From contig JBLHRE010000001.1 in assembly GCA_047625765.1 (NCBI GenBank), positions 1 through 44,017 of the forward strand: a DNA stretch of 44,017 nt. The letters run 5' to 3'. Under the pieces are notes generated by a model that worked only from the letters and a program-made list of their open reading frames with translations, made no database searches and had not been told where the DNA came from. Every line of letters begins with the position of its first letter. Positions within the stretch are counted from its first letter, which is position 1. Below, piece by piece: positions 35,894-44,017 of this stretch. A program made the translations under genes and the position numbers. The stretch comes from JBLHRE01 sp047625765 (GTDB taxonomy: Bacteria; Bacteroidota; Bacteroidia; Flavobacteriales; JBLHRE01).

Positions 35894-36864
35894 TGCATTC
35901 CATTAAAGACTTACAACAAGAGTTCGGACAAGCCTTAAATAGCATGTCTGCAACGGGAGAGCCTCGCGAGCTGTATGAGCCAATTCGCTATTTATTGTCT
36001 ATTGGAGGTAAGCGCATGCGCCCGGTATCGGTAATGTTAGCTTGCGAATTGTTTGGAGGCAATGTAAATGATGCCATTTACCCAGCAATGGCCATAGAGG
36101 TGTTCCATAATTTTACATTGATGCATGATGATATCATGGACAATGCGCCAAAAAGAAGAGGGCAAGATACGGTTCACGAAAAATGGGACATAAACACAGC
36201 TATTCTTTCCGGAGACGCCATGCTGATTCAGTCCTATAAATTCTTAGAGCACCTAAAACCAGGATTACTGACTTCTGTTTTTCCACTATTCAATCAGACA
36301 GCTATCGAAGTTTGCGAAGGACAGCAATTAGATATGAATTTCGAAACGGCTGATGATGTTACCATTCCGGCCTATATAAAAATGATTACCTATAAAACAG
36401 CGGTGCTTTTAGCTGCTGCTTTAAAAATAGGGGCATTAACTGCGGGAGCTGACGAAAAAGAGGGCGAACATTTGTATTTGTTTGGGAAGCATTTAGGAAT
36501 AGCTTTTCAAATTCAAGATGATATTTTAGATGTTTTTGCAGACCAGGAGAAATTTGGAAAGCAAGTTGGAGGAGATATCATTAGTAATAAAAAAACCTTT
36601 TTGCTTTTAAAGGCTATGGAGCAATCTACTCCACAGCAAAAGCAAGAGTTATATGATTTGTTACATGGTAATCACACGCCATTTGATAAGGTTGGTGGTG
36701 TTACTTCATTATACAAAGTGTTAAATATCCGCACTTTGGCTGAGCAGGAAATGGAAGAACATTATTCTAAAGCCATTTCTTATTTAGATATAATTGATGT
36801 TGCCGAAGACAAAAAATCTGTTTTAAGAGAGCTAGCAACCTTTGTGAAAGTGCGAGAAGTATAA
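35893..36864 (+). CDS. Polyprenyl diphosphate synthase (short- or medium-chain prenyltransferase)
   Basis: A 323-residue all-helical trans-prenyltransferase that condenses isopentenyl diphosphate with allylic diphosphates. The first Asp-rich motif is in HDDIMDNAPKRRG near residue 79 and the second in QIQDDILDVFAD near 208, with GGKRMRP near 34. The residues before the first motif (VFHNFTLMHDD) control chain length, but I cannot assign the product (geranylgeranyl, farnesyl or longer). It is translationally coupled to rfbA. The frame stays open after the stop into the next gene's J domain. Confidence 0.9.
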   Translation: MHSIKDLQQEFGQALNSMSATGEPRELYEPIRYLLSIGGKRMRPVSVMLACELFGGNVNDAIYPAMAIEVFHNFTLMHDDIMDNAPKRRGQDTVHEKWDINTAILSGDAMLIQSYKFLEHLKPGLLTSVFPLFNQTAIEVCEGQQLDMNFETADDVTIPAYIKMITYKTAVLLAAALKIGALTAGADEKEGEHLYLFGKHLGIAFQIQDDILDVFADQEKFGKQVGGDIISNKKTFLLLKAMEQSTPQQKQELYDLLHGNHTPFDKVGGVTSLYKVLNIRTLAEQEMEEHYSKAISYLDIIDVAEDKKSVLRELATFVKVREV

Positions 36865-36894
36865 GATTATAGTATCGAACGGTTTTACCACATA

Positions 36895-37746
36895 TTGGGC
36901 ATTAAGCCAGGGGCAACAAAACAAGAAATAAAAAAAGCTTTCAGAAAAAAAGCTTTGCAATTACACCCCGATCGCAACGCTGCTCCCAAGGCTAAAGAAC
37001 AATTTCAAGAAGTTTTAGAGGCCTACGAAATCTTATACGAAGGCAAAGCCTTGTACAAAAGAATAAAAGTAAAAAAGCCTAGATATACGAATCCACAAGG
37101 GAAAACCGAAAGGGATAAGCACGAAAGACCTTACACTTCGGAAGAGCGGGTTAAGGCCAAATTGGATGCAAGAAGAAAGCATTCCGATAAGATGGCTAAG
37201 GAATTTCGACAACAAGAAATACGTTACGATAATTTTAAGAAAACCATTAGTTATAAGTTGGTTATGGCTTATGCTGCACTTAGTGTAGCCTTAGGCTTTT
37301 TTCTTTTTTTAGATCAAATTCTACCTAATAAAACGGAGCTGGTTACGGTAAGTAGTACTAGGGTTGAAACATTCCAAGTTCAAGGATATGGAACCTACAA
37401 AAGATACTTCGCAGAAGTCTGTTACCAAGAGTGGGAAGTAGGTGCGTATCAATACAAATACTTTCAAACGAACCCCATGGCTTGGGTAGAATACACTCCT
37501 TTGCTAGAGGTGGTTAGGGATATTCAAGTAAAAGAAGGGAATGTAGTCGAGCAGGAGGATGTAAGTAACATGGTGATACTCCCTTATATGTTGCTTTTAA
37601 CCCTTTTTATTTTTTTAGCCGAAGGCCCAAATTATGGCTATTTCAAGACCATAGAATTAACCATCTTTGTTTCATTAATAGGCTTGATATTGTTTTGCAT
37701 GTTTAGCGATGGATTCACCCGATTATTAGGAATTTATGGCTGTTAG
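36895..37746 (+). CDS. J-domain (DnaJ-like) membrane protein, start codon unclear
   Basis: The product has an N-terminal J domain with the HPD motif (QLHPDRN near residue 24), then a basic linker. A hydrophobic helix at about 119-137, a soluble loop, and two further helices at about 223-283 follow. J domains stimulate Hsp70 (DnaK) ATPase activity; this one would recruit it to the membrane. The coordinate given is the first canonical start (TTG). However, the seven preceding in-frame codons (36874-36894) encode IERFYHI, which continues into LGIKPG as a proper J-domain helix I. The true start is therefore probably upstream, where no ATG, GTG or TTG exists before the TAA of the previous gene. 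It overlaps the next ORF by 11 bases. Confidence 0.8.
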   Translation: MGIKPGATKQEIKKAFRKKALQLHPDRNAAPKAKEQFQEVLEAYEILYEGKALYKRIKVKKPRYTNPQGKTERDKHERPYTSEERVKAKLDARRKHSDKMAKEFRQQEIRYDNFKKTISYKLVMAYAALSVALGFFLFLDQILPNKTELVTVSSTRVETFQVQGYGTYKRYFAEVCYQEWEVGAYQYKYFQTNPMAWVEYTPLLEVVRDIQVKEGNVVEQEDVSNMVILPYMLLLTLFIFLAEGPNYGYFKTIELTIFVSLIGLILFCMFSDGFTRLLGIYGC

Positions 37747-38113
37747 TTTTAAAGATATTATAGTAACAGAAAACGAGATAATGTCACTAGAGCATCAAAC
37801 GTCTTGGGATAAGGTTGTAGCTCAAATCAGCAAAGATTTGCTTTGGGGCGAAATTCCATTTGTTTGGAAATCATCGGTAGAGCTAGCATACAAAGAGATG
37901 TATGAGTTGTTAAATGGCTGGGTAATTCATTTTATGGAAAAAGACCCGGAAGTTTTAGCGCAAGGCCTATATCGAGTAGATGTACCAGAGATAGCAATAG
38001 CTAAAGCAGAAATGGTCTATCCAGAAATGATGCCATCAGAAATAATGGCACATGGCATATTAAGAAGGTGTATTCAAAAAATTCTTTTAAGACAACGATA
38101 TAGCCAAAAATAA
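37736..38113 (+). CDS. Small conserved-looking protein of unknown function
   Basis: This 125-residue ORF starts inside the end of the J-domain gene (11-base overlap). I do not recognise it. It is mostly alpha-helical in appearance, acidic in its centre and basic at the end (RRCIQKILLRQRYSQK), with no signal peptide or membrane segment. The overlap and the lack of a better ORF support it as a real gene co-expressed with the J-domain protein. Confidence 0.65.
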   Translation: MAVSFKDIIVTENEIMSLEHQTSWDKVVAQISKDLLWGEIPFVWKSSVELAYKEMYELLNGWVIHFMEKDPEVLAQGLYRVDVPEIAIAKAEMVYPEMMPSEIMAHGILRRCIQKILLRQRYSQK

Positions 38114-38208
38114 GCGGCTTGGTATTATTCGGATTTGATGTAATTCATTTGGTTCTTTTGAAGTGTAAAAAACACATCCACTCGCTTTACTCCTTGTAAA
38201 AAAGGGTG

Positions 38209-38216
38209 TACTTTTG
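38209..38216 (+). promoter_or_regulatory. Bacteroidota -7 box for sucAB
   Basis: TACTTTTG matches TAnnTTTG exactly, 22 bases before the sucA ATG, in a 125-base gap with no other gene. A TTG at 38194 lies closer than the usual -33 position. Confidence 0.55.
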
Positions 38217-38238
38217 TCAAAATTTTTCGTAGCTAATT

Positions 38239-40953
38239 ATGGATAGATTTTCCTTTTTAGGAAGTGCAAATGGAGCTTTTGTAGAAGAAGTGTACGAACA
38301 GTATTTGGTCAGTCCAGATGCCGTTCAACCAAGTTGGAGAAGCTTTTTTCAAGGATATGACTTTGCTAGAGAAGTCTATAGTGAGGTTGCCGAAGAGGTG
38401 GTTCCCGAAAGCGTTACTAAAGAATTCCGCATTTTAGAGTTAATAGACGGATACCGAACAAGGGGCCATTTGTTTACCAAAACAAATCCCGTTCGAGAGC
38501 GAAGAAAATACAGTCCAAACTTGGCACTGGAGAACTTTGGACTTTCTTCCGATGATTTAGATACTATATTTCAAGCAGGGACAGAAGTCAACTTGGGTCC
38601 TGTTTCCTTAAGAAAAATTGTTCAGCATTTAGAAGGTGTTTATTGCCAATCTATTGGTGTTGAGTTTATGTATATCCGTGAAGTTGAAGAGCGCGAGTGG
38701 ATAAAGAACAGACTACACAAAAACGGAAATGAGCCAAACTTCCAACCAGAACAGAAAAAACAAATTTTAAGAAAGTTGAACCAAGCGGTTGCTTTCGAAA
38801 GTTTCTTACATACCAAATATGTTGGACAGAAGCGCTTTTCTTTGGAAGGGGCGGAATCTACAATACCTGCCCTAGATGCGATTATAGAAAAAGGTGCTGC
38901 TCTGGGTGTTGATGAGTTTGTAGTGGGAATGGCACATCGTGGCCGTTTGAATGTTTTGACAAATATTTTCAATAAAACATACCGAGATATTTTTACCGAA
39001 TTTGAGGGTAAAGAGTTTGAGGAAGCATTGTTTGATGGTGATGTAAAATACCACCTTGGATATACTTCATCGGTAGAGACAGATAACAAAAAGAAGGTAG
39101 AAATTACTTTAGCGCCAAACCCTTCGCATTTAGAAGCAGTTGATCCTGTGGTAGAAGGGATTGTAAGAGCTAAAATTAACCATAAGTACAATAGAGACGC
39201 TTCTAAGGTAGTTCCTATCTTGATTCATGGAGATGCTGCAATTGCAGGACAAGGTGTTGTGTATGAAGTGCTTCAAATGGCACAATTAGACGGATACGGA
39301 ACGGGAGGTACAATTCATTTGGTGATTAACAATCAGATTGGATTTACAACCAACTACTTAAATGCACGTTCTAGTACTTATTGTACCGATGTTGCTAAGA
39401 CAACTTTGTGTCCAGTAATGCACATCAACGGAGACGATGTTGAGGCGGTAGTACATGCTGTAGAGTTTGCAATTGAATACCGACAAAGGTATGGGAAGGA
39501 TGTCTTCCTTGATTTGTTATGCTACAGAAAGTATGGACATAACGAAGGTGATGAACCTCGTTTTACACAGCCATTATTATATAAAGCAATAGCTACCCAC
39601 GCCAATCCAAGAGAAATCTACAATCAAAAGCTGATGGCTGATGAGGTGGTTGGGGCAAATATTGTTAAGGAGATGGAGGCCGAATTTAAGGCTATGTTGG
39701 AAGAGAATTTTGGTGAAGCAAAACGCCAAAAACGCGCTAAAATCACTCCTTTCCTAGCCAAAGAATGGGAAGGAAAGATTGATGCGCAAGATTCGGATTT
39801 CGATAGCTCTCCTGAAACAGGAATGGCAGAAGCAGAATTAAAAAATATTGCAAATACCATATATACCTTACCTGAAGGGAAAAACATTTTCAAGAAAACG
39901 CGAAAATTATTAGCGGATAGAAAGAGGATGATTGAAGAAAGCAACTCATTAGATTGGGGTATGGCCGAATTAATGGCTTATGGTTCTTTACTTACCGAGG
40001 GGCATTCGGTGCGTATTAGCGGACAGGATGTAGAGAGAGGAACCTTCTCTCACCGTCATGCAATTTTAAAAGTAGAAGATTCTGAAGAAGAAATTTGTTT
40101 GTTAAACGAGATTGGGCCAGAACAGGCACAGTTTAGTATTTACAACTCATGTTTATCAGAATATGGGGTCTTAGGTTTTGATTATGGTTATGCCATGGCA
40201 ACACCTGATAGTTTAACGGTTTGGGAAGCACAGTTTGGAGATTTCTCTAATGGTTGTCAAATTATTATCGACCAGTTTATAAGTGCGGCAGAAGATAAGT
40301 GGAAGGTGCAGAACGGATTGGTGATGTTATTGCCACATGGTTACGAAGGGCAGGGAGCAGAACACTCTAGTGCTAGGATGGAACGCTACTTACACATGTG
40401 TGCAGAGAATAATATGCAGATGGCAAATGTTACCACGCCTGCCAATTTTTTTCACTTGATACGTAGACAGCTGAAACGTGATTTTAGAAAGCCATTGGTC
40501 GTATTTTCACCAAAGAGTTTATTGCGTCATGCTAAGTGTGTTTCTCCTTTAGAAGATTTAGTACAAGGTAAATTCCAAGAATTAATTGACGATACTACCG
40601 TTATTGCTGCAACCAAGGTTGTAATGGTTTCTGGTAAATTGTATTACGAATTAATAGAGGAACGCGAGCAAAGAGGATTAACGGATGTGGCTATTGTTCG
40701 TATGGAACAGTTGTACCCAATGCCCGAAAAAGCATTTGCAGCCTTGGTAGAGAAATATGGGAATGATGTAAAATGGATTTGGGCACAAGAAGAGCCCGAA
40801 AACATGGGAGCTTGGTCGCATATATTGCGTCACTGGCGTCATATCCCTTGGCAATGTGTTGCGCGTAGCGCAAGTGCAGCGCCAGCATCTGGTTCTAGCA
40901 AACGTGCAGCAGCACGTCAGGCAGAGCTTATTGGAAAAGTATTTGAAATTTAA
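38239..40953 (+). CDS. sucA: 2-oxoglutarate dehydrogenase E1 component SucA
   Basis: A 904-residue thiamine-diphosphate enzyme that decarboxylates 2-oxoglutarate and passes the succinyl group to E2. Recognisable segments are the N-terminal FVEEVYEQYLVSPDAVQPSW tail that binds the complex, GMAHRGRLNVL, GDAAIAGQGVVYE with the cofactor-binding INNQIGFTT, YRKYGHNEGDEPRFTQP, and the C-terminal HSSARMERYL and RMEQLYPMP. Length is close to the usual 900-950. It lies 17 bases before sucB. Confidence 0.97.
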   Translation: MDRFSFLGSANGAFVEEVYEQYLVSPDAVQPSWRSFFQGYDFAREVYSEVAEEVVPESVTKEFRILELIDGYRTRGHLFTKTNPVRERRKYSPNLALENFGLSSDDLDTIFQAGTEVNLGPVSLRKIVQHLEGVYCQSIGVEFMYIREVEEREWIKNRLHKNGNEPNFQPEQKKQILRKLNQAVAFESFLHTKYVGQKRFSLEGAESTIPALDAIIEKGAALGVDEFVVGMAHRGRLNVLTNIFNKTYRDIFTEFEGKEFEEALFDGDVKYHLGYTSSVETDNKKKVEITLAPNPSHLEAVDPVVEGIVRAKINHKYNRDASKVVPILIHGDAAIAGQGVVYEVLQMAQLDGYGTGGTIHLVINNQIGFTTNYLNARSSTYCTDVAKTTLCPVMHINGDDVEAVVHAVEFAIEYRQRYGKDVFLDLLCYRKYGHNEGDEPRFTQPLLYKAIATHANPREIYNQKLMADEVVGANIVKEMEAEFKAMLEENFGEAKRQKRAKITPFLAKEWEGKIDAQDSDFDSSPETGMAEAELKNIANTIYTLPEGKNIFKKTRKLLADRKRMIEESNSLDWGMAELMAYGSLLTEGHSVRISGQDVERGTFSHRHAILKVEDSEEEICLLNEIGPEQAQFSIYNSCLSEYGVLGFDYGYAMATPDSLTVWEAQFGDFSNGCQIIIDQFISAAEDKWKVQNGLVMLLPHGYEGQGAEHSSARMERYLHMCAENNMQMANVTTPANFFHLIRRQLKRDFRKPLVVFSPKSLLRHAKCVSPLEDLVQGKFQELIDDTTVIAATKVVMVSGKLYYELIEEREQRGLTDVAIVRMEQLYPMPEKAFAALVEKYGNDVKWIWAQEEPENMGAWSHILRHWRHIPWQCVARSASAAPASGSSKRAAARQAELIGKVFEI

Positions 40954-40970
40954 TCAAGATAGATCCTGTC

Positions 40971-42164
40971 ATGATAGTAGAAATGAAAGTCCCTAGTCCG
41001 GGAGAATCTATTTCGGAGGTAGAAATCGCCAACTGGTTAGTTGAAGATGGCGAATATGTTAGCAAAGATCAGGAGATCTGTGAGATCGACTCTGATAAAG
41101 CAACATTAACATTGGCAGCGGAAGAAAGCGGTGCCATTAAAATTTTAGTAGCTGCAGAAGAAGCTGTTGAAGTAGGCTCGATAGTATGTACTATCGATAC
41201 ATCTGCCGAAGGCTCTGCTGCGCCAGCTCCTAAGTCTGATGCTGCACCTGCGGCTGCAGCTCCAAATCCAATGCCAGTTGCAACGGAAACTTCTTATGCA
41301 ACAGGCCATGCTGGCCCAGGTACGCGCAAGAAAATGGCTGAAGCTGGAATTGCTATTCCTGCGGGAAGTGGTAAAGGTGGAAGAGTTACCAACGAAGATT
41401 TCGAGAATGCTGTTGCGGCTCGTGGAACCGGTCATGGTCCTAGAGGTGAAGAGCGTAAGAAGATGAAATCATTACGTAGAAAAATTGCGGAACGCTTGGT
41501 TGCGGTGAAAAATGAAACGGCTATGTTGACCACTTTTAACGAAGTGAACATGAAGCCTATCATGGATCTACGTAAACAATACAAAGTAGCATTTACAGAG
41601 AAGCACGGAGTAGGTTTAGGCTTTATGTCTTTCTTTACTTTGGCGGTAACACGTGCGCTTAAAATGTTTCCTGATGTGAATTCTCAGATCGATGGAACGG
41701 ATGTTATTTCTTTCGATTACAATGATATTGGAATTGCGGTTAGTTCTCCAAAAGGATTAATGGTACCAGTTGTGCGTAATGCAGAGTTGATGAATTTCAA
41801 CGAAATTGAGGCAGACATCAAGCGATTGGCTATTAAAGCAAGAGATGGGAAAATTGAAATTGACGATATGTTAGGTGGTACCTTTACCATTACCAATGGT
41901 GGTGTATTTGGTTCTATGTTGTCTACGCCAATTATCAACCCTCCACAGTCTGCTATTTTAGGAATGCACAATATCGTACAACGCCCAATGGCTGTTGATG
42001 GAGAAGTGGTTATTTTACCTATAATGTATGTGGCAGTGTCTTACGATCACAGAATTATTGATGGTAAAGAATCTGTTGGTTTCTTAGTCGCTGTTAAAGA
42101 GGCTTTGGAAGACCCAATCAATATCTTAATGAATGGAGATGCAAAAAAAGGCTTAGACCTTTAA
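40971..42164 (+). CDS. sucB: 2-oxoglutarate dehydrogenase E2 (dihydrolipoamide succinyltransferase) SucB
   Basis: A 397-residue E2 with three parts. A lipoyl domain (about 1-77) carries the lipoylation lysine in EIDSDKATL. An Ala/Pro linker leads to a peripheral subunit-binding domain (about 115-150, GPGTRKKMAEAGI), and then the catalytic acyltransferase domain. The active-site motif SYDHRIIDGKESVGFL is near residue 354. It acts with SucA and the E3 lipoamide dehydrogenase encoded elsewhere. Confidence 0.96.
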   Translation: MIVEMKVPSPGESISEVEIANWLVEDGEYVSKDQEICEIDSDKATLTLAAEESGAIKILVAAEEAVEVGSIVCTIDTSAEGSAAPAPKSDAAPAAAAPNPMPVATETSYATGHAGPGTRKKMAEAGIAIPAGSGKGGRVTNEDFENAVAARGTGHGPRGEERKKMKSLRRKIAERLVAVKNETAMLTTFNEVNMKPIMDLRKQYKVAFTEKHGVGLGFMSFFTLAVTRALKMFPDVNSQIDGTDVISFDYNDIGIAVSSPKGLMVPVVRNAELMNFNEIEADIKRLAIKARDGKIEIDDMLGGTFTITNGGVFGSMLSTPIINPPQSAILGMHNIVQRPMAVDGEVVILPIMYVAVSYDHRIIDGKESVGFLVAVKEALEDPINILMNGDAKKGLDL

Positions 42165-42184
42165 GCGCTTTTCAATAAATATAT

Positions 42185-42231
42185 AAATCCCATTCTGTTT
42201 CGGTTTAACCTTAACTGAGTGGGATTTTTTT
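42185..42231 (+). terminator. Terminator after sucAB
   Basis: AAATCCCATTC (42185-42195) pairs with GAGTGGGATTT (42217-42227) with one T-G pair, across a 21-base loop, then TTTT. It lies 20 bases after sucB. It may also stop transcription arriving on the minus strand. Confidence 0.8.
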
Positions 42232-42250
42232 GTCCTTGGAAATTGTAATT

Positions 42251-42607
42251 CTATTGTTTGGGCAAAGCCTTTTTCAAAGCTAAAATCAAATCTCCGATAT
42301 TTCCTTGTTTCGATATTTCATTAGAACCCATTAGCTCTTTGATTCCATCTTTATCCTTTAATAAGACGATTGGATAGCTGGTTGATTTGTAATCAGAGGT
42401 TTCCTCCCATGTGTCTTTGTGGTAGAAGTTTACTGGCATTTCTAAACTGGCAATAAATGCTTTCCATTCTTTTTTCTCTCCAAAATTACCATGAGTTAAA
42501 CTACACAGGTCGCAATTGTAGGTTTTGGGTGAAAATATTTTGTGCGCAAAATCACTTACCACCTCAAAAACACTTGAGCCAGCATTGTAAATAAAAATAA
42601 GTTCCAT
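42251..42607 (-). CDS. Small protein with a Cys-x2-Cys motif, downstream of pyrC
   Basis: This 118-residue protein starts MELIFIYNAGSS and has a CDLCSLTHG motif near residue 32. I recall similar short proteins in other Bacteroidota, sometimes labelled without support as 'GTPase', but it has no P-loop. The compact alpha/beta appearance and Cys pair could suggest a thioredoxin-like or metal-binding fold, which is only a guess. It begins 3 bases after the pyrC stop, so the two are co-transcribed. Confidence 0.8.
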   Translation of the reverse strand: MELIFIYNAGSSVFEVVSDFAHKIFSPKTYNCDLCSLTHGNFGEKKEWKAFIASLEMPVNFYHKDTWEETSDYKSTSYPIVLLKDKDGIKELMGSNEISKQGNIGDLILALKKALPKQ

Positions 42608-42610
42608 GAT

Positions 42611-43948
42611 TTATCTTTCGAATGTCAAGCGCTGACCCAACACGGATTCGTCAAAATTTCCATTGTCATAAACGAGATGACCATTAACGAAAGTTTTCTC
42701 CACTTTGTTCTGGAAAGTTTGCCCTTCGAAAGGAGACCAGCCACACTGATACAGAATATTGTCTTTAGAAACAGTCCAAGGGTTTTTAGGGTCAACCAAA
42801 ACCAAATCTGCTTGGTAGCCTTCTCTAATAAATCCTCGGTTAGCCACTTGGAAACAATCGGCAGGGGCATGAGACATTTTTTCTACAGCCTTAACCATAG
42901 TAATGCGCTCTTGTAAAACCGACTCTAAAACTGCTGGTAGATGGTGTTGTACCAATGGCCCTCCAGATGGAGCGTTGAAGTATGTTCCAGATTTTTCTTC
43001 CAGAGTATGCGGAGCGTGATCTGTCGCTAAAATGTCAATTCTATCATCCAGCAAAGCTTTCCAAATACCTTCTTGGTCTGCTTTAGATTTTACCGCTGGG
43101 TTCCATTTGATAAAAGAGCCTTTGGTATCGTATTGCGAATCATCGAACCAAAGATGATGCACACATGCTTCGGCTGTAATTCTCTTTTCTTTTAGAGGAA
43201 TGTCGTTTCTAAAAAGTTCTGTTTCCTTGGCAGTTGAAATATGTAAGACGTGTAATCTTGCATTGGTTTTTTTAGCCAAGGCCACTGCTTTTGATGATGA
43301 CAGATAACAAGCCTCTACACTTCTTATTTCTGGATGACATCGCATAGGGACATCCTCGCCATACTTTGCCTTATAGATTTCGGTATTTTTACGAATCGTT
43401 GCTTCGTCTTCGCAATGTGTAGCAATAAGCATAGGGCTATTGATGAACAGCTGCTCTAAAACGGCTTCTTTGTCTACTAGCATATTACCAGTAGACGATC
43501 CCATAAAGACTTTTATTCCAGCAACATTTTTTGGATTGGTTTTAAGGACTTCTTGCAAGTTGTCGTTAGAAGCACCCATGAAAAAGGAATAGTTTGCCAA
43601 AGAGCCTTTTGCAGCTATTTGGTATTTGTCTTCTAATAATTCTTGAGTTAAGGCATTTGGAACTGTATTTGGCATTTCCATAAAGGAAGTAATTCCTCCT
43701 GCAACAGCGGCCTTTGCTTCTGATGCGATGGTAGCCTTATGCGTAAGACCAGGCTCGCGAAAATGCACTTGGTCATCAATTACTCCAGGAATTAAATACT
43801 TCCCTTCTGCATTTATTTCTCTGCAGGTACCATCCACCGAAATGGTTTGGCCAATTTTAGCAATACGCTCACCTTCAATAAGCACATCTCCAACAATAAT
43901 TTTCCCTTCGTTTACTATTTGTGCATTCTTGATAAGTGTACGTTTCAT
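42611..43948 (-). CDS. pyrC: Dihydroorotase PyrC (class I type)
   Basis: This 445-residue amidohydrolase cyclises carbamoyl-aspartate to dihydroorotate in pyrimidine synthesis. GVIDDQVHFREPGLTHK (from residue 55) and ATDHAPHT near 312 are diagnostic, with AGGITSFMEMPNT and HCEDEATI in between. The usual metal-binding HxH after the first strand reads Q60-V-H62 here, which I believe is common in Bacteroidota members. It is probably co-transcribed with the short gene after it and preceded by a partial gene 6 bases upstream. Confidence 0.93.
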   Translation of the reverse strand: MKRTLIKNAQIVNEGKIIVGDVLIEGERIAKIGQTISVDGTCREINAEGKYLIPGVIDDQVHFREPGLTHKATIASEAKAAVAGGITSFMEMPNTVPNALTQELLEDKYQIAAKGSLANYSFFMGASNDNLQEVLKTNPKNVAGIKVFMGSSTGNMLVDKEAVLEQLFINSPMLIATHCEDEATIRKNTEIYKAKYGEDVPMRCHPEIRSVEACYLSSSKAVALAKKTNARLHVLHISTAKETELFRNDIPLKEKRITAEACVHHLWFDDSQYDTKGSFIKWNPAVKSKADQEGIWKALLDDRIDILATDHAPHTLEEKSGTYFNAPSGGPLVQHHLPAVLESVLQERITMVKAVEKMSHAPADCFQVANRGFIREGYQADLVLVDPKNPWTVSKDNILYQCGWSPFEGQTFQNKVEKTFVNGHLVYDNGNFDESVLGQRLTFER

Positions 43949-43954
43949 CGCGTA

Positions 43955-44017
43955 TTATTTGTAATTTTTAAAAAGACTATTGATTTTCATGCTGATTACA
44001 CCAAAGAAAGCTTCTTT
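43955..44017 (-). CDS. 3' end of a gene, possibly polyprenol-phosphate mannosyltransferase
   Basis: Only 20 codons and the TAA stop (43955-43957) are in the window, reading KEAFFGVISMKINSLFKNYK. The EA-x-x-GVI-x-x-K pattern resembles the C-terminus of dolichol/polyprenol monophosphomannose synthases, which I recall next to pyrC in other Flavobacteriia. The call is tentative, but the ORF itself is well placed, 6 bases before pyrC. Confidence 0.5.
   Translation of the reverse strand, partial: KEAFFGVISMKINSLFKNYK

Noticed and set aside
38640..39191. 183-residue ORF antisense to sucA
   Set aside because: It lies wholly inside conserved sucA sequence and has no recognisable protein features.

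Overview
The window is AT-rich and looks like the chromosome of a gliding-type Bacteroidota, most likely order Flavobacteriales. The evidence is gliding genes gldB and gldC, two proteins with type IX secretion (T9SS) C-terminal sorting domains, a DUF5686/carboxypeptidase-regulatory outer-membrane protein, an 'FtsL-like' division protein, and promoter boxes of the Bacteroidota form TAnnTTTG. I see no rRNA, tRNA, CRISPR array, integrase or transposase.

Layout. Bases 1-1222 hold the 3' part of gldB, then gldC. Converging on them (minus strand, 1231-2594) are engB and an alpha/beta hydrolase. A 319-base intergenic region rich in inverted repeats leads into a complete dcw (division and cell wall) cluster (2914-18276): mraZ, rsmH, ftsL-like, ftsI, murE, mraY, murD, ftsW, murG, murC, ftsQ, ftsA, ftsZ, ending in a strong terminator. 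Three perfectly phased 10-base repeats lie just before mraZ and match the known MraZ operator. A YqeY-like gene follows (18401-18850). Then comes a translation operon rplM-rpsI-rpsB-tsf (19126-21912), then pyrH-frr (28681-29994).

The standout is between tsf and pyrH. A 6.64-kb block carrying two large T9SS cargo genes is bracketed by two identical 83-base direct repeats. Each repeat contains the last five codons and stop of tsf plus its complete terminator. Removing one repeat and the block would restore a simple tsf-terminator-pyrH junction. This looks like an insertion that rebuilt the 3' end of a housekeeping protein gene, as genomic islands do at tRNA genes, yet no recombinase is encoded in the block.

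The right part (30112-42164) holds a DUF5686 outer-membrane protein, an RND/MMPL exporter, an RfbA-type nucleotidyltransferase, a polyprenyl synthetase, a J-domain membrane protein with no clear start codon, a small orphan ORF, and sucA-sucB of the 2-oxoglutarate dehydrogenase complex. On the minus strand at the end are pyrC, a small Cys-pair protein downstream of it, and the last 20 codons of a gene that is probably a polyprenol-phosphate mannosyltransferase.

Together the genes cover peptidoglycan precursor synthesis and septum assembly, translation, pyrimidine synthesis, TCA-cycle flux, and envelope or secreted functions.
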